From positions 17,409,816 through 17,473,815 of the forward strand of contig CM064875.1 in the NCBI GenBank assembly GCA_032719365.1: 64,000 nt of DNA, read 5' to 3'. Shown one piece after another: positions 46,223 through 58,075 of this stretch; the stretch's first letter is position 1, and each line of letters begins with the position of its first letter. The position numbers and the translations under genes are program-made. The DNA is from Prinsepia uniflora (lineage: Eukaryota > Streptophyta > Magnoliopsida > Rosales > Rosaceae). Below the pieces are notes generated by a model, which was given only the letters and a program-made list of their open reading frames with translations, had not been told where the DNA came from and searched no databases.

Positions 46223-49093
46223 TGACAGGACCCGCCCCGATCCCCCTGGGACCACCTGGGACGTGCCCTGCTCCCGTCTGACACCCGACATTAAAATACC
46301 AAAAATACCCTTATTGAAAATAAAATGCATAAAGAAAATCCATAGTTAAGTCATACATAGCACGCCACACAAATACTCGAATACAAATAGTGTCAGACAA
46401 GGGATAGTTTCCGAATACAGTTTATTGAGAACAACTCTAGACACACTACGTGCCAACCTACCCAGCAGTAGGGTTCAGGTGCGCAACGTAAACATATGCC
46501 TCTTCCTCCTCGGGATCCTCCTCATCCTCCTCCTCGGGATCCTCCTCCTCAATAGCACTACCTGGAGGGGTAGTGAAACAACAAAGGTGAGTGGGCCGAA
46601 ACTCAAGGTTTACAAAATAGTTTACCATTTCGAAAACATATAACTTTTTCCCCTCCGTTTTCCGAAAAGACATGCATTAGTATCATAGACCACAAATCAT
46701 ATAATCATAAGTAGAATAATATCAACATAATATAATCTTAGTCACCGCACTATACATCCCAACCCTGACATCCCAGATGCCTGACGTCCCAGACGCCCAA
46801 TAAGGTCACAGTCCCATGGCTACGCGTGCCACCCGGGGTCTCAATCCCGAGTCCAAATCCCAAACCCAGTCCGAGCATGGCATTCTAGATGCCTGACGTC
46901 CCAGACGTCCAATAGTAGCAATCCTGTTCCTGAGTCACTCTACGGTCCGGTCCCTCCGTAGAATGACTCCTCACAGGCAATGCGCCGTGACCACTCCGGT
47001 GTACCTACATCCGGAGGAGATAGAATCCTAGGGTAGATCTATACAGTGCAGTACCACAGATAATATCGAGATCCATTATACATATACATGACTCAAAACC
47101 ATTCATAAACAACCAGACGGGTCTCATGCCCAAACATCGTAATACGTGCCATAAATCATACTCAAGATAAACAGATATTTTTACTTGAATCACATATAGA
47201 TATAATAGAAAGTAAAACAGTTATGCATGCCGAAGTTTAGTGAAATCAAAGGCCCACTCACAGTACAATCCCGCTGCAATCCCGAGCGTAAAGCCCCGTC
47301 CAAGGGTTAAAGTACAATTCCTGTCATGTCCAAAGTATACGTAAAGGTCACATTAAGTCCCTACTAAACAACTAAGAAACCCTAGACTGAAACCGGCCCG
47401 GGAAAGCCGTCCGAACACGCTTCCCAAGGCGTCAAACCCTAATTTGACCAACCTAACGATCTCTGATCGACACAAAACCACCGCCATTGGATCCGTATCG
47501 TTGAAACCTTGAAAATGGCACTGGTCCCACACAAAATACTGTTCACACGCACCCCCCACGCGCCGGTCAACCCCCTGGTCAACAGTGCTACAGTGATGCT
47601 GATGTCAGCATGACGTCACTGCTGACGTCAGCATGACGTCATCACTGACAGTGTCAGAGGACACGTGTCAACAGCCCATTGGTCCCTGGTCTGACAGTTT
47701 TCTGACATGATGACATCATCATGGCGTCACTGCTGACGTCAACATGATGACGTCATCAGCTACAGTACCGGGTTTGAGAACCGGGTCACCGCAGACCCAC
47801 GGTTCAACCCGATCAGTTCTCAACAACCCGACCACCAAAATCGATGGGATTTGTTCCTATGAACTCGTCTAATCATGTTCTATGGTTCTGTAAGATTAAA
47901 ACAGGTTTTTAAGTTGAAGGAACCACCTGAAAATCGACAGGAAACTGGCTGCCGGCTCTGGTTCGTCTTCTCCGGCGAGCCGTCAAGCTTCCAGCCACAA
48001 ACTCTGGTCCAAAATGCCCGTCTAGTCCCCTAGGTTATGTCTCAAAAACAACCAAACATTTCCAACGTAAAAAACGGACGTTTCGAGACAGGGAAAGAAA
48101 TCGGTGTCTCTCGGGTTTATGGGCTTACCGCCGCCGTGTCGCCGCCGTGGGCTGCCCAGTCCGGTCCTGAGTCGTCCTATGGTTCCAGTTGACCCATCCC
48201 TAAGTTAGTTCGAGTGCAGGGGTGAAGGTTTGGACGGTTTGGTTAGTTGGACAGTTTCGGGTGGTTTGGTTTCCTTCTCGGGTCTGTGGGTTTCCCGGCC
48301 GTGCAGGGTGGCCGTGGTGGTGGTGATGGCCGTCTGGGGGTTGCTGGGGGTTGCCTGGTGAGGGAGGTTGGGTGGTGAGCTGCTGGAGTGTTTGGTTCGA
48401 AGGGTGAGAGGGTACACGGGTTAGAGAGAAATGAAAATGTGAGAGTGTGAGTCTGATGAGTTTAAAAATAGCATAGGCATTAGAAACCAACGGCTAGGAT
48501 TGAGTCTGACTTAAGGATGAAGGGTGAGGATTTAAGGGAGTTTAATTAATTAATTAATGAAATGGCAAACACAGATCCTGGTTTTAGGGGATGATGTGGA
48601 TGAGGTAGATGAGTGACATGTGTCCCTCATCAAGGGTCCAGATTGATTTTGAATAAAGTAACCAGATTTCATTATTTTAATATTATTTTAATTCCGAGTC
48701 TCGGTTAGTTCGGTTACGTTCTTGACCATAACTTTTTCGTCGTAAGTCCGATTTCGGCGTGCCGCCTGTCTACGGATTCGTATCGACGAGACCTACGTAA
48801 CGGTCATTGGCCCTCGTCCGTTGGACTTCTCGGGTCAAAAGTCAACATTTGGCCCCCAAATGGCCAAATTACCAAAATGCCCCTCGACTTCCGAACGTCA
48901 CAACTTCTTCCTCGAACGTCGAAATCGAACGTGCCACCTGCCTATGAACTCGTGACATCCTAAACTACGTCACGGTCACGTGTCAAAGTCCTAAATACTT
49001 CTCGAGGTAAAAGTCAACTTCCCCCCCCCCCCCTCAGGGGCAAAACGGTCATTTTACAATAAAATAAGAATTACGAAAGTTCGGGTCATTACA
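46223..49093 (-). mobile_element. Solo LTR (minus) splitting chromovirus RNase H
   Basis: TGACAGGACCC at 46223 to GGGTCATTACA at 49093, 2871 bp, perfect GACGA duplications (46218-46222, 49094-49098). On the minus strand it has the family's GTGAGTGGGCC (complement of 47251-47261) and GGCCCACTCAC (complement of 46587-46597), an acceptor-like CCCCTCCAG (46562-46570) and a long-loop 3' hairpin (46276-46284 with 46390-46398). Around 47595-47760 it carries a dense array of TGACGTCA-like sites. Confidence 0.94.
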
Positions 49094-49098
49094 GACGA

Positions 49099-50745
49099 TG
49101 GTTGGAACTGGTTAAGGATTATTACTGCACGATTGAATACCATCCTGGAAAAGCTAATGTGGTAGCTGATGCATTGACTCGGAAATCAGCACATTCTGTA
49201 GCCCATCTGCGGATGATACATTTTCCCTTATTGGTTAAACTCCGTAGAACTGGCACTATGTTGGGACTTGATAGCCAAGGTGTTTTTCTAGCTAGTTTCC
49301 AGGTGCGACCAATCCTAATTGATCAGATCATTGATGCCCAATTTCAAGACCCTATCTTATGTATTCTTCGAATTGAAGTGGAAGCAGTGGAACGGCAAGA
49401 TTACATAGTTAACGATTATGGAGCCTTAATAAAGGAAGAAAGGTTATGTGTACCTGAAGATGTAACATTAAAGAAGGAGATTCTGGAAGAGGCCCATAGT
49501 TCGGCGTACACTATGCATTCAGGAGGGACCAAAATGTACCGTACGCTTCGAGAGCATTATTGGTGGCCGGGTATGAAACGGGAAAGCGCTGAATATGTGA
49601 GCACATGTTTGATATGTCAGCAGGTAAAGTCTGAGAGGCAGAGACCCTATGGAGCTTTGCAACCACTTCCTATCCCAGAGTGGAAATTGGACCATATAAC
49701 CATGGATTTTGTGTTTAAACTTCCTAGGACACCCAGAGCCCACGATGGAATTTGGGTGACTGTGGATAGAATCACCAATTCAGCGCATTTCTTACTTGTG
49801 AAGTAAGACTTTCAGATGACCCAGTATGCCAGACTATTCATTAATGAGATTATACGATTACACGACACTCCTTCCTCTATCTTATCGGATCGAGATCCAC
49901 AATTTACATCCAGATTCTGGCAGAGTTTACAGGAAGCTTTTCGGACAAGATTGCATTTTAGTACGACGTTCCACCCTCAGACGGACGGGCAATCGGAACT
50001 GACCATCCAGACCTTGGAAGATATGATGAGAGCATGTGTTCTACAATTCCAGGGCACTTGGGAGTCACATTTACCATTAATGGAATTTGCCTATAACAAT
50101 AGTTACCAAGCAAGTATTAGGATGGCACCTTATGAAGCCTTATATGGATAACAGTGCAGAACCCCTTTGTGTTGGACTGAAGTGGGCGAAAGAAAATTGT
50201 CTCCGTCCGAATTGATAGATTTGACGACGGAGAAAGGTAAGCTCATCAGAGATAGGCTCAAGGCAGCTCAGGATAGACAAAAGAGCTACGTGGACCGTCA
50301 GATCAGAGATCTTGATTTTGCAGTTGGAGATTGAGTCTTTCTGAAGTTATCTCCTTGGAAAGGAATAGTACGATTTGGTAGGCGCGAGAAATTGAGCCCC
50401 CGTTTCATCGGACCATATGAGATTGTTGAGAGGATTTCCCGGGTTGCTTACAGATTAGCATTACCTTCAGAGCTTTCCAGGGTCCATGATGTATTCCACG
50501 TGTTAATGCTGCTGAAATATGTGTATGATGAGTCCCATGTGTTAGAAGAATAGCCCATTGAGCTCAGGGAAGACCTAAGCTTTGAGGAACAGTCTGTACA
50601 GATCTTGGATCGAAAAGATAAGGTGCTTCGCCCAAAAACGATTCCCCTAGTGAAGGTTCTTTGGAGAAATTAGAACGTGGAAGAGGCCACATGGGAACCC
50701 GAGACACAGATGCGAGAATAGTATCCGTATTTGTTTCATTGAAAA
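49099..50745 (+). pseudogene. Chromovirus pol, part 2: end of RNase H, integrase, chromodomain-like tail
   Basis: Resumes exactly after the duplication with W-L-E-L-V-K-D-Y-Y-C-T-I and H-P-G-K-A-N-V-V-A-D-A-L. Integrase zinc finger: H and H in E-A-H-S-S-A-Y-T-M-H, cysteines in C-L-I-C. Catalytic residues: D in K-L-D-H-I-T-M-D-F-V, D in I-L-S-D-R-D-P-Q-F, E in D-G-Q-S-E-L-T-I-Q. The tail V-L-W-R-N and V-E-E-A-T-W-E-P-E is the chromodomain hallmark that targets such elements to heterochromatin. In-frame stops occur after L-L-V-K (49804), at Y-G-stop (about 50149), in G-D-stop-V-F-L (about 50332), and several times near the end. Confidence 0.93.
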
Positions 50746-50763
50746 TTCGGGGACGAAATTTCT

Positions 50764-50776
50764 TAAGGGGGGAAGG
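50764..50776 (+). other. Chromovirus polypurine tract
   Basis: TAAGGGGGGAAGG directly before the LTR start TGTAACGCCC; it primes plus-strand synthesis. Confidence 0.88.
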
Positions 50777-50777
50777 T

Positions 50778-53610
50778 TGTAACGCCCAGAAAAATCCAAA
50801 TCATGTAAATTTATAAAATAATATGTAAAATGACGTTTTTACCCTTGGAGGGGTGTGGTTAAATGTTGACTTTTTTATTTGGAATACTTTTTGTATATTT
50901 TTTAAGAACCATTGTGTAGGTCTCGAGATGCTGAGTTCGTAGACAGGTGGCACGTCGAAAACGGAGCTCGGATGTGAAAGTTACGGGTCTGCAAAGATCA
51001 TGGGTAAATTGATAATTTGACGATCGAAGGGCAAAATGGTCAAATGACGAAATTTGGCTGAGTCACAAAGGTGATGTCTCATGCCAACCACATGTGACAC
51101 ATGTCACCTCATATGGACGCTTAGTGGCTGAAGTGCCATGGCTGAGAGTTAGCCGTTAAAAATTATCCTTTCATATTAATTCAAAGGAAAAACAAAAGAC
51201 AAAAACAGAGGACCTCGAGCTCCTTCGATCCAACCAGCAACCGTTTGAAAAAAAAACCCTGAGAAACCTGGAGAATTGAGAGGATTAGAGCGAGAAAACA
51301 TAAGGATAAAAACGAGGGACTGAGGGGAGACTTGAAAACCCAAATTCGAAAAGTTTGAAAATCAAGGGAGAATTCGATTTCCAAGTTTTGAGCAGCAAGG
51401 ATCCAAATTGAGGCTTGATTAAGCTCTCTGAGACCATTTTGAACCAGTACACAACCAAAACGAAGGAAATTGATGTCGTTTTGATCAAGAACGGAATTCC
51501 AAATTTCGAAGAAAAATCGAGCTTGAGTTTGTGTGCTTGGAGGTAAGGGAAGTTGAAATTGACTTCGAAATAGTTCTTATAATAGTTCTCCTATACTTCT
51601 AGTTTGATTAATTTGAAGAATAAGCTCGAATATCGACCGATTGGAAATTTTGAGTATCGTGACTAAGATTGGGAATCGATTAGTTTGAGTTAGAATTGGC
51701 TTAATCTAAGGATACAGAACCGTAATTAGGATTGATTAAATGAAGTCGGATGAAGGAATGGAAGAAATTGAGGTCGAATTGAGGAAGATTGTACCGGGTC
51801 CGATCGCTGGTTCACAACCCGTTTAACAGAAAATCGGGCTGAAGGGATGACACTGTAGCACCATTGTTCACGCGTGTGGCTTTCACGCGCAGCCGCTTGC
51901 GGTGGCGCATGAGGGCGCGTGGCTGGGTTTCTTAGGATGGGTCCAACATACTTTTTAATGTTCTAGATGATACGAACCTATTGGCGTTGGTTTCGGGTCA
52001 ATCGGATATGGATTCAGATTAGTTTCAAGTACCCAAAGCGTATAGTTTATGTTTAAATAATATTATTAAATTCCGACGATTAGGGAATTCGTATGTGGGG
52101 TTATGTGATAACTTAGTGACCTTAAATTACTTTGTTTGACAGGCCGAAATATTCCCAGGATGTCGGAAGAGAACGAACAGCTCGAAACTGAACAATCTGG
52201 ACGATGTGTGAGTGGACTTTTGTTTTCTACCCAGAATGCATGCATATATGTTTTAGATGCTTTATGATATGATTTGAAATGCTATGGCATGATTAATGTT
52301 TCGATATGATGATTTATCGATTATCTGGAATATTATATTGATTTTGGGCCCGATTTTCGAGAAAACTGTGATATTGTGGTTTTGGGCGAAGGCCCGGGAT
52401 TTGAGATTGGTTTTTGACTCGTATTATGAGTCGGGAAATTGATTTGGTGAATTTGTAATGCATTTTGGATATATGCTATGGATTTATGTGAAAATGGCAA
52501 CTGAGGTTGCGATTGCACAGATGTGCGTGAAAGTGATATTTTGGGCTTGAGACCCAATGGAAATGTGATTTTGATTGGATTGGTATTTCCATGTGATTAC
52601 ATGATGATATTGATGGTTTTCGGATTTATGAAATAATCGGGACTCTGGTTTTACGGACTTTGAGGAAACTATGTTTTGGGCTGAAACCCTGTCTTGAAAA
52701 TGGTTTTGATTTCAAATGCAACTGTTTTTCACTAGTTTTCATGGTGATGATATGTTGCGGATATATAGATCTTTCGGGGTGAAATATGTTTCCCCCAGAG
52801 TGCACCCTGGATATTAGGGCTTCCGGTTGGGAATGTGTTTCCCCAGAATGAACCCTAGAGATAACGCTCGCCTTCGGGATGGGATATGTTCGCCCGGAGA
52901 GGTCACGTAGCACGGTCTGTTGCCATACAGCTGAGGGAGGCTCGACTCAGATCAGATGTGCTGGATTATTTGGAGATAGGTTAGTGATGTGTTCATGACG
53001 ATCTGGATTGTCGGCTGATGATGTGTTCACAGGGACGGATGCTCGGATTTTGAGCAGTCCTTGAGCCTATTGATTTGCACGCATTGCAGGGATATCGTGA
53101 CTATATGAGATTGGATATGGAAATGAGTCCCGTGGTTTTATCGATATTTGAGATTTATTTTTATGCCTTGATATTTTACTCATGATTTTTTATATGCATG
53201 CATGTTTGTGAAACTGGAGGGAAAGAATGTATTTTGATAAATGTATTTCTAAAAGTTTGTTTTGTCCACTCACACCTTTGATGTTTTATTTACCCTCCAG
53301 ACCAGTGCACAGGTACAGGGCTAGTGACGAGGCAGAGGAATAAGTAGACCGTTGCGCACTCAGACACCTTACAGAGTAGGATTTTGATCCCTACTTGTAA
53401 TATTGCCTATGCTTTGTGAACTTGTTGACTAGTCAAACTTACAATGTCAACGATTTTGTAAAACTGAACTATCCCTTGGCTTACAATATCTGTCGTTTGT
53501 CGTGTTGTATATGTAGATATGTAAGGTTACTTTTGGTACTTTAGCATTATTGTCAGACGGGAGTAGGATCCTTCACGACTATCGAGGGATAATCGGGATG
53601 GGTCTTGTCA
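50778..53610 (+). repeat. Chromovirus 3' LTR
   Basis: TGTAACGCCC ... GGTCTTGTCA, 2833 bp. It shares the modules of the solo LTRs: GC-rich hairpin near 51874-51893, GTGTGAGTGGAC (52206-52217) perfectly complementary to GTCCACTCACAC (53264-53275), acceptor-like ACCCTCCAG ending 53300, mini-palindromes around 52380-52555. This links the solo LTRs to Tekay-like chromoviruses. No partner LTR remains, so no target duplication can be read. Confidence 0.88.
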
Positions 53611-55124
53611 GGGTTAGTGGAAGACTTTGCGCCGGTTTCTTGGGCTTACGCAGTGGGCTGGAGCAAATTCCTGGGCTTACTCAAGTGATTATCTCAACTA
53701 ATCAAAAGTCACCATCTTAAGGTTCATAAGGTCTTTACGAAGGTTGTAATGGGGCTAAGTTTATAGGCAAGGAATGTGTAGGATAAGTGGTGCTCAAATT
53801 TGTTCCAAGACTCAATAGACTCTCAAAACGTATCATAACTTCTCATCCTTAGTGCAATAACATCAATAATCCATTCCTTCAAGTATAGGCCAAGTTTCAT
53901 CATGTTGAGGCTCGAATTCATTCTTTGTATCGAATTTACGAATGTAAAGGACTTAATTCAAACATTACATAATCAAACCTTATTACCTTGATAGAGACTC
54001 AAAACACTTTTTTTTTTCATATATCAAGGTAATAACATGTGTCAACAATACAATAAAGTAGGTAAATCCAAATAATACACATAAAATTCTTTTCAACATC
54101 ATCATTTTTTCTTCACACAATCTTTATGTCTTCAACCGAGTCCTTAGAACAAGGGTAAAGGATGTCTATACTAAGCTCAAGTGTTTAGATAATCATGGTG
54201 ATGAAAGAAAGGCTTAATGTAGGCTCAAAGGGGTTAAAACTAAGGGGGTCACAACTTGTGCACACAAAATAGGGAACATGGATATTTGAATTTATGGTGT
54301 TAACCCTAATGCCTTAATAATATCCAAAATCAGAGAGTTTATTGACTTAAAAGCTTTGAAAATCACATAGAATAAGTTCTAGTATTCTAGAGTTCATTAA
54401 AAACTATGGCAAGAAGTTATGAGGTATATGTATATCAATTTAAACAAAGAACTTCTGAATCACTCATTAAAGATGTATATATGGTTCTAAAGCTCACATA
54501 AGGTTCATATGATTCATACTTATCTTATTGTGCTCGTTTATGTACCAATTTATATGCATTATTTACAAGTTATAACACTTAATCACAAAGTATTAACAAA
54601 CAAATTCAAGTTGTAGTAATCACCTTTATATCCATAACATATTTATTTCCCTTCATTATTATCATTGACAGATTAATGGGTAACTTAAGACTCATAAAAA
54701 CACTAAATAAAAACGAAAAGACTCAAAAAAACAAATTAAAATAATACATTTTTAATTTTTAATTTTTTTTTTACTTTATAAAACAATTTAAATGCACAAT
54801 TAAAATGATAAACCATTCCCCGACACTTCAATTCTACATTGTCCTCAATGTAAGCAACTAGAAAGTATTTGAATATAGAATCAAAGTAAAGAAGGTGATT
54901 TATGAAAATGCAGCAAGAAAAACATAAACTAAACAAAGTAAAAGAGAGTGAAGGGTTGAAAGAAAGCAAATCTGCGTTGATGACTCCTTCACAACCCGAG
55001 AACACATTGGGTTGCCTCCCAACAAGCGCTTGAAGTTTAACATCCATCTAGCCTAGATCAAGTGCTTAACTCATATGACGTGAGACGGTAGCATTCTTTC
55101 TGACTCCACAACATGTTATCCAAT
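53611..55124 (-). other. Athila-like element, non-coding region downstream of pol
   Basis: Lies after integrase on the minus strand. Athila elements usually have a long 3' region (sometimes an env-like frame) here; I see only short chance frames. The 3' LTR is not found: the sequence near 53611 does not resemble the LTR at 62553-64000, so the element is cut at or near its border with the chromovirus LTR. A 13-bp perfect inverted repeat lies at 53981-54034. Confidence 0.55.
55006..55030 (-). other. Conserved post-pol motif of Athila-type elements
   Basis: On the minus strand it reads AGCGCTTGTTGGGAGGCAACCCAAT (given here by its key parts: AGCGCTT, then TTGGG-AGGCAA-CCCAA). The TTGGG/CCCAA arms can form a short hairpin. 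I recall this phrase a little downstream of pol in many Athila-like elements. Confidence 0.6.
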
Positions 55125-56792
55125 TGCCTCGATGTAAGGCTTCAATCTGTGGCCATTGACCTTGAACTCTTTTCTCATTTCAATCCTTTTGATCTAGATG
55201 GCTCCATGGGAAAACACATTAGTAACAACAAAAGGGCCTACCCATCTAGAAAATAATTTACCTGGAAAGAGTCGAAGCCAAGAATTGAATAGCAAAACTT
55301 TCTAGCCAATATCAAACGTTTTACTCTTGATCTGCTTGTCATGAAATGCCTTAGTCTTCTCCTTGTAGATCATAGCGTTTTCAAATGCATCATTTTTTAT
55401 CTGCTCAAGCTCACTCAACTGGAGCTTTCGATGCAACCCGGCGTCATCTAGCTTGATGTTGAAGGTCTTAACAGCCCACCATGCTTTGTGCTCCAGTTTC
55501 ATCGGAAGGTGGCATGCCTTTCCATAGACCAACCTATAAGGTGACATTCCTATAGGAGTTTTGTAGGCCGTTTTGTATGCCCAAAGTGCATCATCCAACC
55601 GTTGGCTCCAATCCTTACGATTAGGGCCCACATTTCTCTCTAAAATCTTCTTTATCTCTCTATTACTGACTTCAGCCCTTCCACTCGTTTGAGGATGGTA
55701 AGGTGTAGAGACTCTGTGAGTGACACCGTACCGTTTCATTAAAATTTCAATGGTCTTGTTGCATAAATGACTTCCTCCATCACTTATTAGGATCTGTGGG
55801 ATCCCAAACCTGAAAAGAATGTTAGTTCTGAGGAAATCTGCAATAGCTTTAAAGTCATTAGTCCTGGTAACCTTATCTTCCACCCATTTCGATACATAAT
55901 GAACAGCAATTAAGATATAGAGATAGTCATTAGATTGAGGAAATGGACCCATAAAATCGATACCCCAAACATCAAATATTTAAACAGTTAAAACATAATG
56001 TTGTGGCATTTCATGCCTTCGTCCTAAGCTTCCTGATCTTTGGCATTTATCATAGGCTAAGTAGAATGAATGTGCATCTTTAAACAGTGTGGGCCAATAT
56101 AATCCAGATTCTAAAATTTTAAGTGCAGTTTTTCTAGATCCAAAGTGACCTCCACAAGCATGGTTATGGCAAAATTCTAGGACTGACCTATGTTCCAAAT
56201 CAGGGACACATCTCCTAATTAGTAAATCTGCACAATGTTTCCATAAATAAGGTTCATCCCAAACATAGTACCTTGTATGCTTCTTGAGTTTATCTTTGTG
56301 TGCACGAGTGAGGGTGGTGGGTAACTTCTTGGTGACTAAGTAATTGACAATATCAGGATACCAAGGAGTACTTACCTCGATTCCAAAGAGTTGTTCATCC
56401 AGAAACATCTCTTGAATCGCCATAGGATCTCGTTCATGTACCATGTGGCTCAAGTGGCCAACTACCACGTTTTCTACATCTTTATTGTCCCTAATCTCAA
56501 TGTCAAACTCTTGAAGAAGAAGAATCCATCGGATTAGCCTTGGTTTAGCTTCCTTCTTGGCCAAGAGATACTTCAGTGCTGCATGATCAGTGTAAATAAT
56601 TACTTTAGTTCGAAGTAAATAAGAACGAAACTTATCTAAAGCAAACACAACAGCAAGAAACTCTTTCTCAATAGTGGTGTAGTTCATTTGGGCATCATTC
56701 AAAGTTATGGATGCATAGTATATGGCGCAGGGCTTCTTGTCTCGCCTTTGTCCGAGCACGGCACCAACTGCATAATTAGAGGCATCACACAT
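55125..56792 (-). pseudogene. Athila-like pol: RNase H and integrase
   Basis: One frame with about three nonsense codons. RNase H: M-C-D-A-S-N-Y-A-V-G-A-V-L-G-Q, Y-T-D-H-A-A-L-K-Y-L-L and R-W-I-L-L-L-Q-E-F-D. Integrase zinc finger: H-N-H-A-C-G-G-H-F-G and the C-x-x-C of Y-D-K-C-Q-R has one cysteine changed (A-Y-D-K-C). Catalytic D in W-G-I-D-F-M-G-P-F (about 55960), D in I-S-D-G-G-S-H and E in G-R-A-E-V-S-N-R. After a stop at 55302 the C-terminal text continues (S-W-L-R-L-F-P-G-K, F-K-V-N-G-H-R-L-K-P-Y) to about 55125. The stop before I-F-D-V-W-G-I-D-F separates the two open pieces. Confidence 0.93.
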
Positions 56793-58054
56793 TAGTTCAA
56801 AGGGTAGGGACCAATCCAGGGCACAAAGAATAGCAGCAGTGGTTAAAAGATTTTTAAGCTTATCAAAAGCTTCCTGACAATCGTGATCAAAGACGAAGGG
56901 TGTCTCCTTCTAAAGCAATCCGCACAAAGGCCATGCAATATGGGAAAAGTCCTTGATAAATCATCTATAGAAACCTGCGTCACCAAGAAATGAACGAATC
57001 TCTCTCACAGAAGTGGGAGAGGGTAAGTGACGCACAATATCAACTTTATATTTATCAACTTCGATTCATCTCTCAGAGACAATATGGCCTAAGACTATCC
57101 CTTGTCTAACCATGAAATGACATTTTTCCCAGTTAAGCACTAGATTAGTTTCTACACATCTTTGTAAGATAAGTTCTAGGTGGTCTTAACATGCGTCAAA
57201 ACTATTCCCGAAGACACTAAAATCGTCCATAAATACTTCAATTATTTTTTTGACATATTCAGAGAAAATAGAAAGCATGCATCTTTGGAACGTACCTGGA
57301 GCGTTGCATAAACCGAAGGGCATTCTTCGATAGGAAAAAGTGCTAAAAAGACAAGTGAAAATCGTTTTTTCTTGATCATTTTGAGCAATACAGATTTAAT
57401 TGTACCCGGAATATCCATCAAGAAAATAGTAATAAGAGTGACCAGCTAACCTTTCAAGCATTTGATTGATGAAGGGCAAAGGGAAGTGGTCTTTCCTGGT
57501 TGCTTTGTTAAGGCGCCGATAATCTATGCAGACTCTGTATCCGGTCATTGTTCTTTGGGGTATGAGCTCACCTTCACTATTCTCAACAACTGTGACTCCA
57601 CTTTTCTTCGGAACTACTTGGACTGGTGAGACCCATTTACTGTCTAAAATTGGGTAAATGATACCACAGTCTAAGAGTTTGATTACCTCTTTCTTTACGG
57701 CATCCATCATCGGAGGATGGAGGCGACGTTGAGCTTCATGAGAGGGTTTTGCATCATCTTCCAACAGTATGTAGGGCTGATTCCCTTGATGTCTGACAAA
57801 GTCCATTCAATGGCTATCTTATACTTCGTCAAGACACGTATCAATATTTCTTCCTGTGATTCAGTCAGTGCAGAAGACACTATGATGGGAAAAGTGTCAT
57901 TAGGCCCGAGATAGGCGTACTTCAAGTGGTCAGGTAGAACCTTAAGCTCGAGAATAGGGGCCTGAACTATTGAAGGAAAAGTTTCATCAGTACTAACTGA
58001 AAGTGACAAAGGTATAGAAGGATCTACCATTCTAAGGGCCTTATTGAGGGCCAT
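56793..58054 (-). pseudogene. Athila-like pol: reverse transcriptase
   Basis: Begins with the linker L-P-D-H-L-K-Y-A-Y-L-G and W-T-L-S-D-I-K-G-I-S-P; a frameshift near 57780 moves to the frame with L-L-E-D-D-A-K-P, S-K-W-V-S-P-V-Q-V-V-P-K-K-S-G and C-I-D-Y-R-R-L-N-K-A. A CAA-to-TAA-type stop follows Y-S-G-Y-N (57396). The catalytic F-M-D-D-F lies at 57219-57233. Further stops break the thumb region, though R-S-F-L-G-D-A-G-F-Y-R is readable. Same frame as the RNase H/integrase part, so a single polyprotein once existed. Confidence 0.92.
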
Positions 58055-58075
58055 GACTTCTTTCCAAATCCGAGG

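Larger units (their letters stand above)
44890..53610 (+). mobile_element. 5'-truncated Tekay-like chromovirus (Ty3/gypsy)
   Basis: Order: reverse transcriptase, RNase H, integrase, chromodomain-like tail, purine tract AAGGGGGGAAGG, 3' LTR. This layout and the terminal phrase GGGGACGAAATTTCTTAAG are typical of Tekay/Del chromoviruses. The 5' LTR, primer site, gag and protease are missing; the copy starts abruptly next to an unrelated LTR fragment. A solo LTR (46223-49093) splits RNase H. Confidence 0.88.

Noticed and set aside
54736..55047. Possible Athila env-like protein (103 codons)
   Set aside because: Lies over the conserved TTGGGAGGCAACCCAA phrase and non-coding sequence; no signal or membrane layout typical of env-like frames.
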